A stretch of 64,000 bases of DNA, taken from positions 930,001-994,000 of the forward strand of contig NZ_FXUY01000001.1 of the NCBI RefSeq assembly GCF_900182985.1. Reading direction: 5' to 3'. The position numbers and the translations under genes were made by a program. The notes under the pieces were generated by a model. It was not told the origin of the DNA. It searched no databases and saw only the letters and a list, made by a program, of their open reading frames with translations. The stretch comes from Pseudomonas helmanticensis. Its GTDB lineage: Bacteria > Pseudomonadota > Gammaproteobacteria > Pseudomonadales > Pseudomonadaceae. Positions 1-9,977 of the stretch are shown here, piece by piece; the stretch's first letter is position 1, and each line of letters opens with the position of its first letter.

Positions 1-1350
1 CCGACGCAAGTGCGCTTCAACTTCAAGAACAATGACAGCCGTACCTTGCCCCTGGACCTGGCGACATTACCGGTGCTGCCCGAACATTGGTGGCGCAGCC
101 GCAACTTCGCGGAGGGTGCAGGTTTCGAGATTCCGCCAGGCAGCGGCCCCTATCGAGTCAGCGCCGTGGATACCGGGCGCAGCGTCAAATTTCAACGGGT
201 ACAGGACTGGTGGGCCAAGGATCTGCCGATCACTCGTGGGCTGTACAATTTCGAACAGTTGAGTGTGGAGTTTTTCGCCGATACCGACGTTTCGCGTCAG
301 GTGCTGAAGGCTGGCGGCTTCGATTACAACCGCGAATTCTCGGCCACCAGTTACACCATCGGCTATGCCGGCGCGGCGCTGGAACAAGGCAAACTGCTGC
401 GTGAACATCTGGCGCCGGGGGCGGCGCAAGGTGCACAGGGTTTCGTCTTCAATTTGCAGAAAGCGCAATTTCAGGATCGCCGCGTGCGCCAGGCGATCGC
501 CATGCTCTGGGATTTCGAATGGAGCAACCGGCAGATGATGCGCAGCATGTACCTGCGCCAGCGCAGCTACTTCTCTCACAGCGCCTTGTCGGCCACCGAG
601 TTGCCCGACGCCGAGGAGCTGAAAATCCTTGAACCGTTGCGCGGACAAATACCGGACGAGGTGTTCACGCAAGTGTTTCAGGCGCCGAAAACCGACGGCA
701 GCGGCAACGTTCGCGCCGAACAATTACAGGCGCTGAAGTTACTGGAAGCGGCGGGTTGGACGCCGCGCGGCGATCAATTGGTCAATGCTGCCGGTGAACC
801 GCTGCACTTCACCTTCCTCAACGGCCAGAAGGGTTTCGAACGGCTGCTGTTGCCGTTCAAGCGCAACCTTGCGCAGATCGGCATCGGCTTCGATATCCGC
901 CAGGTCGACACCGCGCAATACACCAACCGCGTACGTAACCGCGACTACGACATGATCGTCGCCGGTTACCCGGTGAGTCAGGCGCCGGGGCGCGAGATGT
1001 TCAATTATTTCGGTGCTGACGGCGCCGCTGATCCCGGTTCGAACAACTACATGGTCTTGCGGGATCCGGCGGTCGACGCGCTGCTCGAAGGACTGGCGCA
1101 AGCCGACAGTCGCGAGAGCCTGCTGCGTCACGCGCGTGCTCTGGATCGGGTGTTGCAGTGGGGTTATTACTGGGTTCCCAACTATTACCCGCCAGGTATT
1201 TCCACGGTCTGGTGGAACCGGTTCGGCCGCCCGCAAACTGCGCCGCTGTATGACGCCGGTCTCGACACCTGGTGGGAAATCAGCCCCAGCGCATTGACCC
1301 ACGCGCAGATGCAGCAACAGCCAAAGGAGTACGCCCATGTGGGGTTATAG
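1..1350 (+). CDS. yejA: YejA-type oligopeptide ABC transporter substrate-binding protein (5'-truncated)
   Basis: This is the C-terminal 449 residues of an extracellular solute-binding protein family 5 member; the reading frame is open from base 1, so the start and signal peptide lie outside the window. The family (YejA/OppA/DppA) binds peptides in the periplasm and hands them to an inner-membrane permease; full YejA proteins are about 600 residues, so roughly the first quarter is missing. The visible part carries the typical second-lobe features, including tryptophan- and tyrosine-rich segments and a conserved stretch near [13 protein letters not shown]. Its last 14 bases overlap the yejB start, and the gene heads a yejABEF operon. 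In E. coli this transporter imports microcin C-like peptides; the natural substrate here is unknown. Confidence 0.88.
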   Translation, partial: PTQVRFNFKNNDSRTLPLDLATLPVLPEHWWRSRNFAEGAGFEIPPGSGPYRVSAVDTGRSVKFQRVQDWWAKDLPITRGLYNFEQLSVEFFADTDVSRQVLKAGGFDYNREFSATSYTIGYAGAALEQGKLLREHLAPGAAQGAQGFVFNLQKAQFQDRRVRQAIAMLWDFEWSNRQMMRSMYLRQRSYFSHSALSATELPDAEELKILEPLRGQIPDEVFTQVFQAPKTDGSGNVRAEQLQALKLLEAAGWTPRGDQLVNAAGEPLHFTFLNGQKGFERLLLPFKRNLAQIGIGFDIRQVDTAQYTNRVRNRDYDMIVAGYPVSQAPGREMFNYFGADGAADPGSNNYMVLRDPAVDALLEGLAQADSRESLLRHARALDRVLQWGYYWVPNYYPPGISTVWWNRFGRPQTAPLYDAGLDTWWEISPSALTHAQMQQQPKEYAHVGL

Positions 1351-2401
1351 CCTGCGGCGTCTGCTGCTGATCGTGCCAACCCTGCTCGCCATTTTGCTGG
1401 TCAACTTCGTCATCGTCCAGGCTGCACCCGGAGGCCCGGTGGAGCAGGCCATCGCGCGTTTGCAGGGCATCGGCGTCGGTGCGGCAGTGGGCGCCAGCCA
1501 TGTCGAAACGATGGGTGGCGAATCCCGAGCGACGCGCGGGCTGGACCCGAAACTGGTGGCGGACATCGAGCGTCAGTACGGCTTCGACAAACCTGCCAGC
1601 GAACGCCTGTGGCTGATGCTCAAGAGCTATGCGCAACTGGATTTCGGCCAGAGTTTCTTTCGCGGCGCCAGCGTCACCGAACTGATCTGGCAAAAACTCC
1701 CGGTGACCTTGTCGCTGGGATTGTGGGCGACGCTGATCACTTATCTGGTGTCGATTCCGCTGGGCATTCGTAAAGCCTTGCACAACGGCTCGGCGTTCGA
1801 TGTCTGGAGCAGCGCGGCAATCATCATCGGCTATGCGATGCCGGGCTTTCTGTTCGCGCTGTTGCTGATTGTGGTGTTTGCCGGCGGCACTGCGCTGGAC
1901 TGGTTTCCGGTGCGCGGGCTGATCTCGGAAAACTTCGCCGAACTGTCGCTGTGGGGCAAGGTCGCCGACTATTTCTGGCACCTGGTGCTACCGGTGACGG
2001 CGTTGGTGATCGGCGGTTTCGCCACGCTGACGATCCTCACCAAGAACAGTTTTCTCAATGAGATTTCACGGCTGTACGTGGTGACAGCGCGCGCCAAAGG
2101 CCTGAGCGAAAGGCAGGTGCTGTACGGCCATGTGTTTCGCAACGCCATGTTGCTGGTGGTCGCCGGGTTACCGCAGGCGTTGGTGACAGTGTTTTTTGGC
2201 GGCTCGCTGCTGATCGAAGTGATCTTCTCCCTCGATGGCCTCGGTCGCCTCAGCTATGAAGCGGCGGTGTCACGCGATTACCCGGTGGTATTCGGCTCAC
2301 TGTTCATCTTCACCTTGTTCGGCCTCTTGATAAAACTGCTCGGCGACCTCTGTTACACGCTGGTCGACCCGCGTATCGACTTCACCGTGAGGGCTGCCTG
2401 A
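1337..2401 (+). CDS. yejB: YejB-type ABC transporter permease
   Basis: An inner-membrane permease of 354 residues, of the binding-protein-dependent (BPD_transp_1) type. An N-terminal membrane helix (about residues 6-28) is followed by a periplasmic stretch and then five further hydrophobic segments. The cytoplasmic EAA loop, with the signature [12 protein letters not shown] at about residues 248-259, contacts the ATPase. Length and arrangement match YejB. The ATG at 1337 overlaps the end of yejA by 14 bases, and the stop overlaps the yejE start by one base (TGATG), indicating translational coupling. The partner permease is YejE. Confidence 0.92.
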   Translation: MWGYSLRRLLLIVPTLLAILLVNFVIVQAAPGGPVEQAIARLQGIGVGAAVGASHVETMGGESRATRGLDPKLVADIERQYGFDKPASERLWLMLKSYAQLDFGQSFFRGASVTELIWQKLPVTLSLGLWATLITYLVSIPLGIRKALHNGSAFDVWSSAAIIIGYAMPGFLFALLLIVVFAGGTALDWFPVRGLISENFAELSLWGKVADYFWHLVLPVTALVIGGFATLTILTKNSFLNEISRLYVVTARAKGLSERQVLYGHVFRNAMLLVVAGLPQALVTVFFGGSLLIEVIFSLDGLGRLSYEAAVSRDYPVVFGSLFIFTLFGLLIKLLGDLCYTLVDPRIDFTVRAA

Positions 2402-3423
2402 TGCTGACGTTATCTCCAATCGGCCAGCGCCGTTGGGCGCGTTTCATAGACCATCGGCGTGGCTGGTGGTCGCTGTGGCTGTTCCTCGCACTGTTCGGCC
2501 TGAGCCTCGGCGGCGAGTTGATCGCCAATGACAAACCGTTGCTGGTCACGTATCAGGGCGAATGGTTCTTCCCGGCATTCAAGCGTTACACCGAAGAGGA
2601 TTTCGGCGGAGAACTGCCGTTCCAGCCGGATTACCGCAGTGCACAAGTACGCGATCTGATCGAGAGGCGGGGCGGGCGCTTGTGGTTTGCGCCGATCCCG
2701 TTCGCGTTCGATACGGTGAATTACGACCTGACGGAACCGGCGCCGAGTCCACCGACCGGCGAAAACTGGCTGGGCACCGATGATCAGGCGCGGGATGTCC
2801 TGGCGCGGGTGATTTTCGGCGCGCGGGTGTCGCTGCTGTTCGCGTTGGCGCTGACTGCGGTGAGCGCGTTGATCGGTATTGCTGCCGGGGCTTTGCAAGG
2901 CTATTACGGCGGCTGGATCGACCTGCTCGGTCAGCGTTTGCTGGAGGTCTGGTCGGGGCTGCCGGTTCTGTATCTGCTGATCATTTTGTCCGGGTTCGTC
3001 GAACCGAACTTCTGGTGGCTGCTGGGGATCATGGCGTTGTTTTCCTGGCTGAGTCTGGTCGACGTGGTGCGTGCCGAGTTTTTGCGCAGTCGTGGCCTGG
3101 AGTACGTGAAAGCTGCGCGCGCCCTGGGCGTTGGCGATGCACAGGTGATCGTCCGGCACATTCTGCCCAACGCCATGAGTGCGACCCTGACGTATCTGCC
3201 GTTCATTCTGACCGGCGCAATTGCGACCCTGTCGGCGCTGGATTTTCTCGGTTTCGGCATGCCCGCCGGCAGTGCTTCGCTGGGCGAGCTGATCGGCCAG
3301 GGCAAGAACAATCTGCAAGCACCCTGGTTGGGGCTGACCGCGTTTTTCGTCTTGGCAGTGATCCTTTCCCTGCTGGTATTCATCGGCGAAGCCTGCCGCG
3401 ATGCGTTTGATCCGAGGACTTGA
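2401..3423 (+). CDS. yejE: YejE-type ABC transporter permease
   Basis: The second permease subunit of the peptide importer, 340 residues. A first membrane helix at about residues 22-44 is followed by a long periplasmic segment typical of YejE/DppC-like proteins, which contains a conserved NWLGTDDQARDVLAR motif. Five more hydrophobic segments follow, with the EAA loop KAARALGVGDAQ near residue 238. It forms a heterodimeric channel with YejB. The start codon overlaps the yejB stop by one base, and the stop lies one base before the preferred yejF start. Confidence 0.92.
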   Translation: MLTLSPIGQRRWARFIDHRRGWWSLWLFLALFGLSLGGELIANDKPLLVTYQGEWFFPAFKRYTEEDFGGELPFQPDYRSAQVRDLIERRGGRLWFAPIPFAFDTVNYDLTEPAPSPPTGENWLGTDDQARDVLARVIFGARVSLLFALALTAVSALIGIAAGALQGYYGGWIDLLGQRLLEVWSGLPVLYLLIILSGFVEPNFWWLLGIMALFSWLSLVDVVRAEFLRSRGLEYVKAARALGVGDAQVIVRHILPNAMSATLTYLPFILTGAIATLSALDFLGFGMPAGSASLGELIGQGKNNLQAPWLGLTAFFVLAVILSLLVFIGEACRDAFDPRT

Positions 3424-3424
3424 T

Positions 3425-4999
3425 ATGCATGAACATCTGATCGAAATACGCGACTTGCGGGTAGCGTTCAATGGCCAGCCCGTGGTGCGCGGCATCGACC
3501 TCGACATTCGCCCCGGTGAGTGCCTCGCGCTGGTGGGTGAGTCGGGCTCCGGCAAGTCGGTGACCGCGCACAGCATCTTGCAGTTGCTCGACCCGAACAT
3601 CAGCCAAATCGACGGGAGCATCCGTTATGCCGGCGAAGAACTGCTTGGCGTGCACCCGCGCTATCTGCGGCAACTGCGCGGCAACCGCATTGCGATGATT
3701 TTTCAGGAGCCGATGAGCTCTCTGAATCCCTTGCACACGATCGAGCGGCAACTGGGCGAAAGCCTTGTTTTGCACAAAGGGCTGGCGGGTGCGGCGGCGC
3801 GCAAACGCATTGTCGAACTACTGGAGCTGGTCGGTATTCAACGCCCGCGTGAGCGGCTCAAGGCCTATCCGCACCAACTTTCAGGTGGCCAGCGTCAACG
3901 GGTGATGATTGCCATGGCGCTGGCCTGCGAGCCGCAATTGTTGATCGCTGACGAACCGACCACGGCGCTGGACGTCACCGTACAACGCAAGATTCTGCTG
4001 CTGCTCAAGGAACTACAGGAGCGCCTGGGCATGGCGTTGCTGATCATCAGCCATGACCTGAATCTGGTGCGCAACATCGCCCAGCGCGTGGCCGTGATGC
4101 GCGCCGGGTTGATCGTTGAACAGGCGTCCTGCGAGCAATTGTTCAGTGCGCCGCAACATCCTTACAGCATCGAACTGCTCAATGCCGAACCGGGTGGGGA
4201 GGCGTTGTGTCGCGATGCTGCGGAGGATTTGCTTGAGGTGCGCGACCTCAAGGTTCACTTTCGTCTGAGCGGTGGCTGGTTGCGAGCCAAGTCGTATCTG
4301 AAAGCCGTCAACGGCATTGATCTGAACCTGCAGCGCGGCAAGACCCTCGGCATCGTCGGTGAGTCCGGCTCCGGCAAGTCCACGCTGGGGCAGGCGATCC
4401 TGCGTTTGATCGATGCCGAGGGCAGCATTCGCTTTCAGGGCGAGGCACTTGAGCAACTCAGCGGCAGGCAGCTACGACCTTTGCGCAAACGCCTGCAAGT
4501 GGTGTTTCAAGATCCGTTCGGCAGCCTCAGCCCGCGCCTGTGCGTGGAGCAGATCATCGCCGAGGGCTTGCAGGTGCACAGCGATCTCAATGCTCGCGAG
4601 CGCGAGCAGGCAGTGATCGATGTGTTGCGCGAAGTGGGCCTCGACCCGGCAACGCGGCATCGCTATCCACATGAATTTTCCGGTGGCCAGCGCCAACGTA
4701 TCGCGATTGCCCGGGCGCTGATCCTAAAGCCGGATCTGATCTTGCTGGATGAGCCGACGTCGGCGCTGGATCGCACGGTGCAGAAACAGATTGTCACGCT
4801 GCTGCGGCGCTTGCAGGCGGAGCATGGCCTCACGTATCTGTTCATCAGCCATGATCTGGCGGTCGTGCGCGCGCTGGCGCATGACTTGATTGTGATGAAA
4901 GATGGCGAAGTGCTGGAGCGTGGGGAAACTTCGCAGTTGTTCCATTCGGCGCAACATCCGTATACCCGCGAATTGCTCGCAGCGTCCTTCAGCGGTTGA
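3425..4999 (+). CDS. yejF: YejF-type duplicated ABC transporter ATPase
   Basis: A fused double ATP-binding subunit of 524 residues that powers the YejBE permease. Each half has a Walker A motif GESGSGKS (about residues 38 and 312), an ABC signature (LSGGQRQR near 152, FSGGQRQR near 418) and a Walker B with DEP. Two oligopeptide-transporter C-terminal extensions ([18 protein letters not shown]) are visible. I chose the ATG at 3425, just after the yejE stop; an in-frame ATG at 3401 would lie inside yejE and adds eight non-conserved residues. It is the last gene of the operon and is followed by a repeat and a terminator-like hairpin. Confidence 0.93.
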   Translation: MHEHLIEIRDLRVAFNGQPVVRGIDLDIRPGECLALVGESGSGKSVTAHSILQLLDPNISQIDGSIRYAGEELLGVHPRYLRQLRGNRIAMIFQEPMSSLNPLHTIERQLGESLVLHKGLAGAAARKRIVELLELVGIQRPRERLKAYPHQLSGGQRQRVMIAMALACEPQLLIADEPTTALDVTVQRKILLLLKELQERLGMALLIISHDLNLVRNIAQRVAVMRAGLIVEQASCEQLFSAPQHPYSIELLNAEPGGEALCRDAAEDLLEVRDLKVHFRLSGGWLRAKSYLKAVNGIDLNLQRGKTLGIVGESGSGKSTLGQAILRLIDAEGSIRFQGEALEQLSGRQLRPLRKRLQVVFQDPFGSLSPRLCVEQIIAEGLQVHSDLNAREREQAVIDVLREVGLDPATRHRYPHEFSGGQRQRIAIARALILKPDLILLDEPTSALDRTVQKQIVTLLRRLQAEHGLTYLFISHDLAVVRALAHDLIVMKDGEVLERGETSQLFHSAQHPYTRELLAASFSG

Positions 5000-5000
5000 T

Positions 5001-5094
5001 CCTGTAGATACTCTGTTCACGCTGCAATCTTTTGCTCCTGATATTTGCAAACAGGATCAAAAGATCGCAGCGTGCCGCAGCTCCTACATGGGCT
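5001..5094. repeat. REP/REPIN-like intergenic palindrome
   Basis: An imperfect inverted repeat whose arms read about CACGCTGCAATCTTTTG and CAAAAGATCGCAGCGTG (positions 5018-5034 and 5058-5074), followed by GCCGCAGCTCCTACATG. The same repeat family occurs at 25012-25106, and the outer GTAGGAGCTG sequence recurs at 59654-59776. It is the kind of element scattered between genes in the P. fluorescens group. Confidence 0.75.
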
Positions 5095-5101
5095 GAAACG
5101 C

Positions 5102-5131
5102 AAAAATCCCGCCACAGGGGCGGGATTTTTT
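5102..5131. terminator. Bidirectional intrinsic terminator between yejF and the SCP2 gene
   Basis: A perfect stem AAAATCCCGCC/GGCGGGATTTT with a short loop, having A and T tracts on both sides. It can therefore terminate the plus-strand yej operon and the minus-strand SCP2 gene that converge here. Confidence 0.85.
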
Positions 5132-5150
5132 GTGTCACTGAACAGCGCTA

Positions 5151-5468
5151 TTACGCTGGGAACAGCTCGGACAGTTTCATCGACAACATCATGTCGCCTT
5201 CAACGCGCAGCTTGCCGCCCATGAAAGCCTGCATGCCGTCGGTTTCGCCGCTGACGATACCTTTCAGGGTTTCGCTGTCCAGCACCAGCGTGCAGTTGGC
5301 GTCCGGGTTTTCACCTTCCTGGATGTCGCAAGTGCCGTCTTTGACGATCAGCGAGTACTGCTTGTCTTCGTCGGTGATGTTGAAACCGAAGACCAGATCC
5401 AGACCGGCAGCAGCGGCTGGGTTGAACTTGGCTTGCATTGCTTTTACGGCATCAGCTACGGAGGTCAT
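5151..5468 (-). CDS. SCP2 sterol-binding domain protein
   Basis: A small cytoplasmic protein of 105 residues composed of a single SCP2 (sterol carrier protein 2-like) domain: an N-terminal helix (VADAVKAMQAKFN), the beta core with VFGFNITDEDKQYSL, and the LVLDSETLKGIVSGETDGMQ helix region followed by GGKLRVEGDMML. The fold binds lipids or acyl-CoA; the exact ligand in pseudomonads is not known. A good ribosome site (AAGGA) precedes the ATG at 5468. The terminator at 5102-5131 follows it. The neighbouring phosphatase gene is on the same strand, 64 bases upstream, so the two may be cotranscribed. Confidence 0.88.
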   Translation of the reverse strand: MTSVADAVKAMQAKFNPAAAAGLDLVFGFNITDEDKQYSLIVKDGTCDIQEGENPDANCTLVLDSETLKGIVSGETDGMQAFMGGKLRVEGDMMLSMKLSELFPA

Positions 5469-5532
5469 GGTTCGATCCTTTCTTGGGTAATAGGAGCTGA
5501 GTGATTACAGCAAGGGTCACAGTTATCCGGAC

Positions 5533-6243
5533 TCAGCGAAAAGTGATGAGTTCCGGAGCCTTCAGCAGCTGCAGGTGTGCATGACTGTTGAAGGAAGCCA
5601 GAGCCACCTCGCGACCGCGAAACTTCAGCTGGTTGAGCGAGGTGTTGACGATTTGCCAATTCAATTCAAAAGCCTGTTTGGCAGGCATTTGGGTAATCAG
5701 GTGGAGCAGGGCGGTGATAGTGCCGCCGGAAGTAAACACGGCGATTTTCTGTTTATCGCCGGCCTGTTCAAGAATTCGCTGCAGCCCGGCCTGGACGCGT
5801 TCGACGAAGCCCAGCCAGCTTTCAAGGCCCGGCGTGTCGTAGGTGCCGGCCAGCCAGCGCTCGATGATCAGGGCAAAAATGCGCTGGAACTCGGCACGGT
5901 TTTGCGCGGCATTGCGCAGAACATCGAGGGCTTCCGGTTCGTCTTCCAGCATGGCCGGGAGCAAGGCGCGGATCACCGCGTCGGCGTCGAATTCGTTGAA
6001 TGCGCAATCGGTTTCGAGAATTGGAACCGGCAGGCCCTTGGCAGTGAATTGCTCCAGTGCGCTGGTAGCGGTGTGTTGCTGGCGACGCAGGTCACCTGCA
6101 AGGCAGCGATCGAAGCGGATGCCCAGTTCAGCGAGGTGCTGACCGAGTACTTCTGCCTGGCGCACACCAGTCGGCGACAGGACGTCATAGTCGTCTGCAC
6201 CAAAGGAGGCCTGGCCATGTCGAATCAAATAGATGCTGCCCAC
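5533..6243 (-). CDS. Histidine phosphatase family protein
   Basis: A 236-residue member of the histidine phosphatase (phosphoglycerate mutase-like) superfamily. The catalytic RHG motif occurs at the very N-terminus (YLIRHGQASFG), where the histidine is phosphorylated during catalysis. Further conserved parts are LSPTGVRQAEVLG, the basic pocket, and FTSGGTITALLH, which supplies the second histidine region. The preferred start is the GTG at 6243, which places the RHG motif near residue 7 as usual; an upstream ATG at 6306 would add 21 unrelated residues. The substrate cannot be told from sequence. Confidence 0.85.
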   Translation of the reverse strand: MGSIYLIRHGQASFGADDYDVLSPTGVRQAEVLGQHLAELGIRFDRCLAGDLRRQQHTATSALEQFTAKGLPVPILETDCAFNEFDADAVIRALLPAMLEDEPEALDVLRNAAQNRAEFQRIFALIIERWLAGTYDTPGLESWLGFVERVQAGLQRILEQAGDKQKIAVFTSGGTITALLHLITQMPAKQAFELNWQIVNTSLNQLKFRGREVALASFNSHAHLQLLKAPELITFR

Positions 6244-6449
6244 GTCCGCGTCATCCCGGTACGTTGAAGGTTTGGCGAGGTTATGAGGATGCCGCCGAGC
6301 TGTCAATGAAAAAACATACGCTTGTTTGAAATGCCCGTTACAGGGGTGTTGCCAGAGGTTTCACGGCTGGCCGACGAGCCGGCGCATGGGTATGCTGGAC
6401 TTATCCCGAGCGTGTGTTTTGCACTCGCGCATTGTTTTAAGGAGTCGCT

Positions 6450-7481
6450 GTGGAGTTTTTCACCGAGTACGCCAGTTTTCTGGCCAAGACCGTCACCCTG
6501 GTGATCGCCATTCTGGTGGTGCTCGCCAGTTTTGCCGCATTGCGCAGCAAAGGCCGGCGCAAGTCGGCGGGGCAGTTGCAGGTCAGCAAGCTCAATGATT
6601 TCTACAAAGGCCTGCGTGAGCGGCTGGAGCAGACCTTGCTCGACAAGGACCAGCTCAAGGCTTTGCGCAAAGGCCAGGCGAAAACCGAAAAGAGCGAGAA
6701 AAAGCAGAAGAACAAACCCGAGGTCAAATCGCGGGTGTTTGTGCTGGATTTCGACGGTGACATCAAGGCCTCGGCTACCGAGAGCCTGCGTCACGAAATC
6801 ACTGCACTGCTGACCCTCGCCACCCCGAAAGACGAAGTCGTGCTGCGTCTCGAAAGCGGCGGCGGTATGGTCCACAGCTATGGCCTGGCGTCATCGCAAT
6901 TGGCGCGGATCCGTGAAGCCGGCGTGCCGTTGACGGTCTGCATCGACAAGGTCGCGGCCAGTGGCGGCTACATGATGGCCTGCATCGGTGAGAAGATCAT
7001 CAGTGCGCCGTTTGCGATTCTCGGCTCGATCGGTGTCGTTGCGCAGTTGCCCAACGTCAACCGCCTGCTGAAAAAACACGACATCGATTTTGAGGTGCTG
7101 ACCGCCGGTGAATACAAGCGCACCCTGACCGTATTTGGCGAAAACACCGAGAAAGGTCGCGAGAAGTTCCAGGAAGACCTGGACATCACCCATCAACTGT
7201 TCAAGAACTTCGTGGCGCGTTACCGGCCACAACTGGCGATCGATGACGTCGCTACCGGTGAAGTCTGGCTCGGCGTCGCGGCGCTCGACAAGCAACTGGT
7301 GGACGAGCTCAAGACCAGTGACGAGTACCTCGCAGACCGGGCGAAGAAGGCCGAGGTCTATCACTTGCACTATGCCGAGCGCAAAAGCCTGCAGGAGCGC
7401 ATCGGCATGGCCGCCAGCGGTTCTGTCGACCGCGTGCTGTTGAGCTGGTGGAGCCGTTTGACCCAGCAACGTTTCTGGTAA
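6450..7481 (+). CDS. sohB: SohB inner-membrane S49 peptidase
   Basis: A membrane-anchored serine protease of the SppA/SohB family, 343 residues. A single N-terminal membrane helix (about residues 13-32) is followed by a lysine-rich linker and the SohB N-terminal domain, then the S49 peptidase domain. The catalytic dyad is visible: Ser171 in AASGGYM and Lys223 in AGEYKRTLTVF. The start is GTG at 6450, preceded by AAGGAG at an ideal distance. The strong terminator at 7493-7526 follows. In E. coli SohB is a putative periplasm-facing quality-control protease. Confidence 0.92.
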   Translation: MEFFTEYASFLAKTVTLVIAILVVLASFAALRSKGRRKSAGQLQVSKLNDFYKGLRERLEQTLLDKDQLKALRKGQAKTEKSEKKQKNKPEVKSRVFVLDFDGDIKASATESLRHEITALLTLATPKDEVVLRLESGGGMVHSYGLASSQLARIREAGVPLTVCIDKVAASGGYMMACIGEKIISAPFAILGSIGVVAQLPNVNRLLKKHDIDFEVLTAGEYKRTLTVFGENTEKGREKFQEDLDITHQLFKNFVARYRPQLAIDDVATGEVWLGVAALDKQLVDELKTSDEYLADRAKKAEVYHLHYAERKSLQERIGMAASGSVDRVLLSWWSRLTQQRFW

Positions 7482-7492
7482 ACCGCAGGCAT

Positions 7493-7526
7493 AAAAAAAC
7501 GCCGGTCAAATGACCGGCGTTTTTTT
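7493..7526. terminator. Bidirectional intrinsic terminator downstream of sohB and the DUF934 gene
   Basis: A perfect hairpin with arms AAAAAAACGCCGGTCA and TGACCGGCGTTTTTTT separated by two bases. It serves convergent genes: sohB on the plus strand and the DUF934 gene on the minus strand. Confidence 0.95.
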
Positions 7527-7547
7527 GTATCGCGTAAACCTGCGGGC

Positions 7548-8042
7548 TTAGCGGCGACGGAACAGCGGCAGCGGTTCGTCAGTGGCAGCCTGATAGGTCA
7601 CCGAGAAATCCTTCAGACCTTCCAGGGCTTCGTACGGGTCTTTATCCGGGCGCACGGCAAAGGCATCAAAACCGCAGCGATGCATGTAGAACAGCTGATC
7701 GCGCAGCACATCGCCAATCGCCCGCAGCTCGCCTTTGAAACCATAACGGTCGCGCAGCAGGCGAGCATTGGAGTAGTTGCGGCCGTCGGTGAACGCCGGG
7801 AAATTCAGCGCGATCACCTGAAACTCAGCCACGTCTTCACCGATTTCTTCGGCTTCTTCGTCGGCGTCCAGCCAGATACCCAGGCCACCGTCGCGAGCCT
7901 TGAGCATGCGGCTGTGTTCGCGCCACAACTGCAGTGGAACGATCAAGTCGTCACAGTTGCTGATCTCGTCGATGTTGAAATCCTTTGGCAGCAAGTGCCA
8001 GGTTTCGTCGACAACCGCGTTGTTCTTAATGATTCGCTGCAT
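7548..8042 (-). CDS. DUF934 protein, sulfite-reductase partner
   Basis: A 164-residue protein of the DUF934 family, characteristically encoded next to cysI in proteobacteria. Visible family features are VPLQLWREH near the N-terminus, the acidic block ADEEAEEIGEDVAEF, GRNYSNARLLRDRYGFKGELRAIGDVLRDQLFYMHRCGFDAF split over the middle, and a short basic C-terminus. The chosen start is the ATG at 8042 (MQRIIKNNAVV), which overlaps the end of cysI by 17 bases and implies translational coupling. The role is presumed to be assimilatory sulfate/sulfite reduction; the biochemical activity is unknown. Confidence 0.85.
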   Translation of the reverse strand: MQRIIKNNAVVDETWHLLPKDFNIDEISNCDDLIVPLQLWREHSRMLKARDGGLGIWLDADEEAEEIGEDVAEFQVIALNFPAFTDGRNYSNARLLRDRYGFKGELRAIGDVLRDQLFYMHRCGFDAFAVRPDKDPYEALEGLKDFSVTYQAATDEPLPLFRRR

Positions 8043-9684
8043 AGACGCGTTCCTTGAAGAGGTCGATGCCAATACGCTGATAAGTGTCGATGAAGCGCTC
8101 GTCTTCGGTACGTTGTTCAACGTACACGTCGATCAGCTTCGAGATCACGTCAGGCATGACTTCCTGGGCGAAGGACGGGCCGAGGATCTTGCCCAGGCTG
8201 GCGTCACGGCTGGCACTGCCGCCGAGGGAAACCTGGTAGAACTCTTCGCCTTTCTTGTCCACCCCGAGGATGCCGATGTGGCCGACGTGGTGGTGGCCGC
8301 AAGCGTTCATGCAACCGGAGATGTTCAGGTCGAGTTCGCCGATGTCGAACAGGTAGTCGAGATCGTCGAAACGGCGCTGGATCGATTCGGCGATCGGAAT
8401 CGACTTGGCGTTGGCCAGCGAGCAGAAATCTCCGCCAGGGCAGCAGATGATGTCGGTCAGCAGGCCGATGTTCGGCGTGGCGAAACCACCTTCACGCAAC
8501 TCGCCCCACAAGGTGAACAGTTGGCTTTGCTCGACGTCGGCCAGAATGATGTTCTGCTCGTGGGATGTGCGCAGTTGACCGAAGCTGTAGCGGTCGGCCA
8601 GATCGGCAACGGCATCCAGTTGCTTGTCGGTGATATCGCCCGGAGCAACGCCGGTCGGTTTCAGCGACAGGGTCACGGCAACATACCCCGGCTTCTTGTG
8701 TGCCAGGGTGTTGCGGGTGCGCCAGCGAGCGAAACCCGGGTGCTCTTTGTCCAGATCGGCCAGTTGCACGGTCTGGTTGTCCAGCGCCTTGTAGTCCGGA
8801 TCGACGAAATGCTTGGCCACACGCTGCAGTTCGGCCTCGGTCAGTGTGGTCTGGCCACCGCGCAGGTGCTCCATTTCCGCATCGACTTTCTGCGCAAACA
8901 CTTCTGGCGTGAGTGCCTTGACGAGGATCTTGATCCGCGCCTTGTATTTGTTGTCGCGACGACCGTAGCGGTTGTAGACCCGCAGGATGGCGTCGAGGTA
9001 GCTCAACAGGTCCTGCCATGGCAGGAACTCATTGATGAACGCACCCACCACCGGCGTACGACCGAGACCGCCGCCGACCAGCACGCGGAAACCCAGTTCG
9101 CCAGCGGCGTTGTGCACCGGCTCGAGGCCGATGTCGTGGACTTCGATAGCGGCACGGTCAGCGGTCGAACCGTTGACGGCGATCTTGAATTTGCGCGGCA
9201 GGTAGGCGAATTCCGGGTGGAACGTCGTCCACTGACGGACGATTTCGCACCATGGGCGCGGATCGATCACTTCGTCGGCGGCAACACCGGCGAACTGGTC
9301 AGTGGTGACGTTGCGCAGGCAGTTGCCGCTGGTCTGGATCGCGTGCATCTGCACGGTCGCCAATTCAGCCAGAATGTCCGGGATGTCTTCCACCGCCGGC
9401 CAGTTGAACTGCACGTTCTGCCGCGTACTGATGTGGGCGTAGCCCTTGTCGTAGTCGCGGGCAATCTTGGCCATCATGCGCATCTGACGCGAAGTCAGCT
9501 GGCCGTAAGGCACCGCCACACGCAACATCGGCGCAAAGCGCTGGATGTAGAGGCCATTTTGCAGGCGCAGGGGGCGGAATTCTTCTTCGCTCAGCTCACC
9601 TGCCAGATAGCGTCGGGTCTGATCACGGAACTGCTTGACGCGGTCCTCGATGATCCGCTGATCGTACTCGTCATATACGTACAT
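8026..9684 (-). CDS. cysI: Assimilatory sulfite reductase hemoprotein (nitrite/sulfite reductase family)
   Basis: A 552-residue siroheme and [4Fe-4S] enzyme that reduces sulfite to sulfide for cysteine synthesis. Both cluster-binding motifs are present: C-x5-C at Cys415/Cys421 (CCPGGDFCSLAN) and C-x3-C at Cys458/Cys462 (SGCMNACGHHHVGH). Ferredoxin-like half domains surround them, including HISTRQNVQFN in the first half and GGGLGRTPVVGAF. Length and the DUF934 partner match the Pseudomonas CysI type. The ATG at 9684 is preceded by AGGAC. Named from the Pseudomonas convention; a nitrite-reductase role is excluded only by context. Confidence 0.92.
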   Translation of the reverse strand: MYVYDEYDQRIIEDRVKQFRDQTRRYLAGELSEEEFRPLRLQNGLYIQRFAPMLRVAVPYGQLTSRQMRMMAKIARDYDKGYAHISTRQNVQFNWPAVEDIPDILAELATVQMHAIQTSGNCLRNVTTDQFAGVAADEVIDPRPWCEIVRQWTTFHPEFAYLPRKFKIAVNGSTADRAAIEVHDIGLEPVHNAAGELGFRVLVGGGLGRTPVVGAFINEFLPWQDLLSYLDAILRVYNRYGRRDNKYKARIKILVKALTPEVFAQKVDAEMEHLRGGQTTLTEAELQRVAKHFVDPDYKALDNQTVQLADLDKEHPGFARWRTRNTLAHKKPGYVAVTLSLKPTGVAPGDITDKQLDAVADLADRYSFGQLRTSHEQNIILADVEQSQLFTLWGELREGGFATPNIGLLTDIICCPGGDFCSLANAKSIPIAESIQRRFDDLDYLFDIGELDLNISGCMNACGHHHVGHIGILGVDKKGEEFYQVSLGGSASRDASLGKILGPSFAQEVMPDVISKLIDVYVEQRTEDERFIDTYQRIGIDLFKERVYAANH

Positions 9685-9804
9685 ATAAGTCCTGTTCTCA
9701 GGCTTGGGCCATTCGGATTAGCACTGCGTTTTCGCTTGCCGGAGTCCGATTGTGCCTCTGCAATTCTGCGCGCACGGCCGCGCACTCCCTAGAGGAGCCG
9801 GGGC

Positions 9805-9833
9805 AATATACCCGTTTGCAGTTATGCGCAAAA
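9805..9833 (-). promoter_or_regulatory. Candidate sigma-70 promoter for cysI
   Basis: On the minus strand a TATATT box at 9805-9810 lies 17 bases downstream of a weak TTTTGC hexamer (9828-9833), about 120 bases before the cysI ATG. The -10 element is good and the -35 poor, as expected for an activator-dependent promoter; no clear CysB site was identified. The stretch 9685-9977 holds no gene that I can support. Confidence 0.35.
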
Positions 9834-9977
9834 GTGATGTTTGAGTATATGTAAAGAACCAAATCGCCTAACGAGAATGGCTGTCAACTAACCCACATTT
9901 GTCGTGCGGACAATCATCGTCTTAACTGTGGTCGAGTCTTTCTGCAATCACCGATAAAACCGATAAGAGGCGATGCA

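Noticed and set aside
7900..9792. A 630-codon open frame opposite cysI
   Set aside because: Antisense to cysI, whose cluster motifs and length are complete; no domain in the antisense product.
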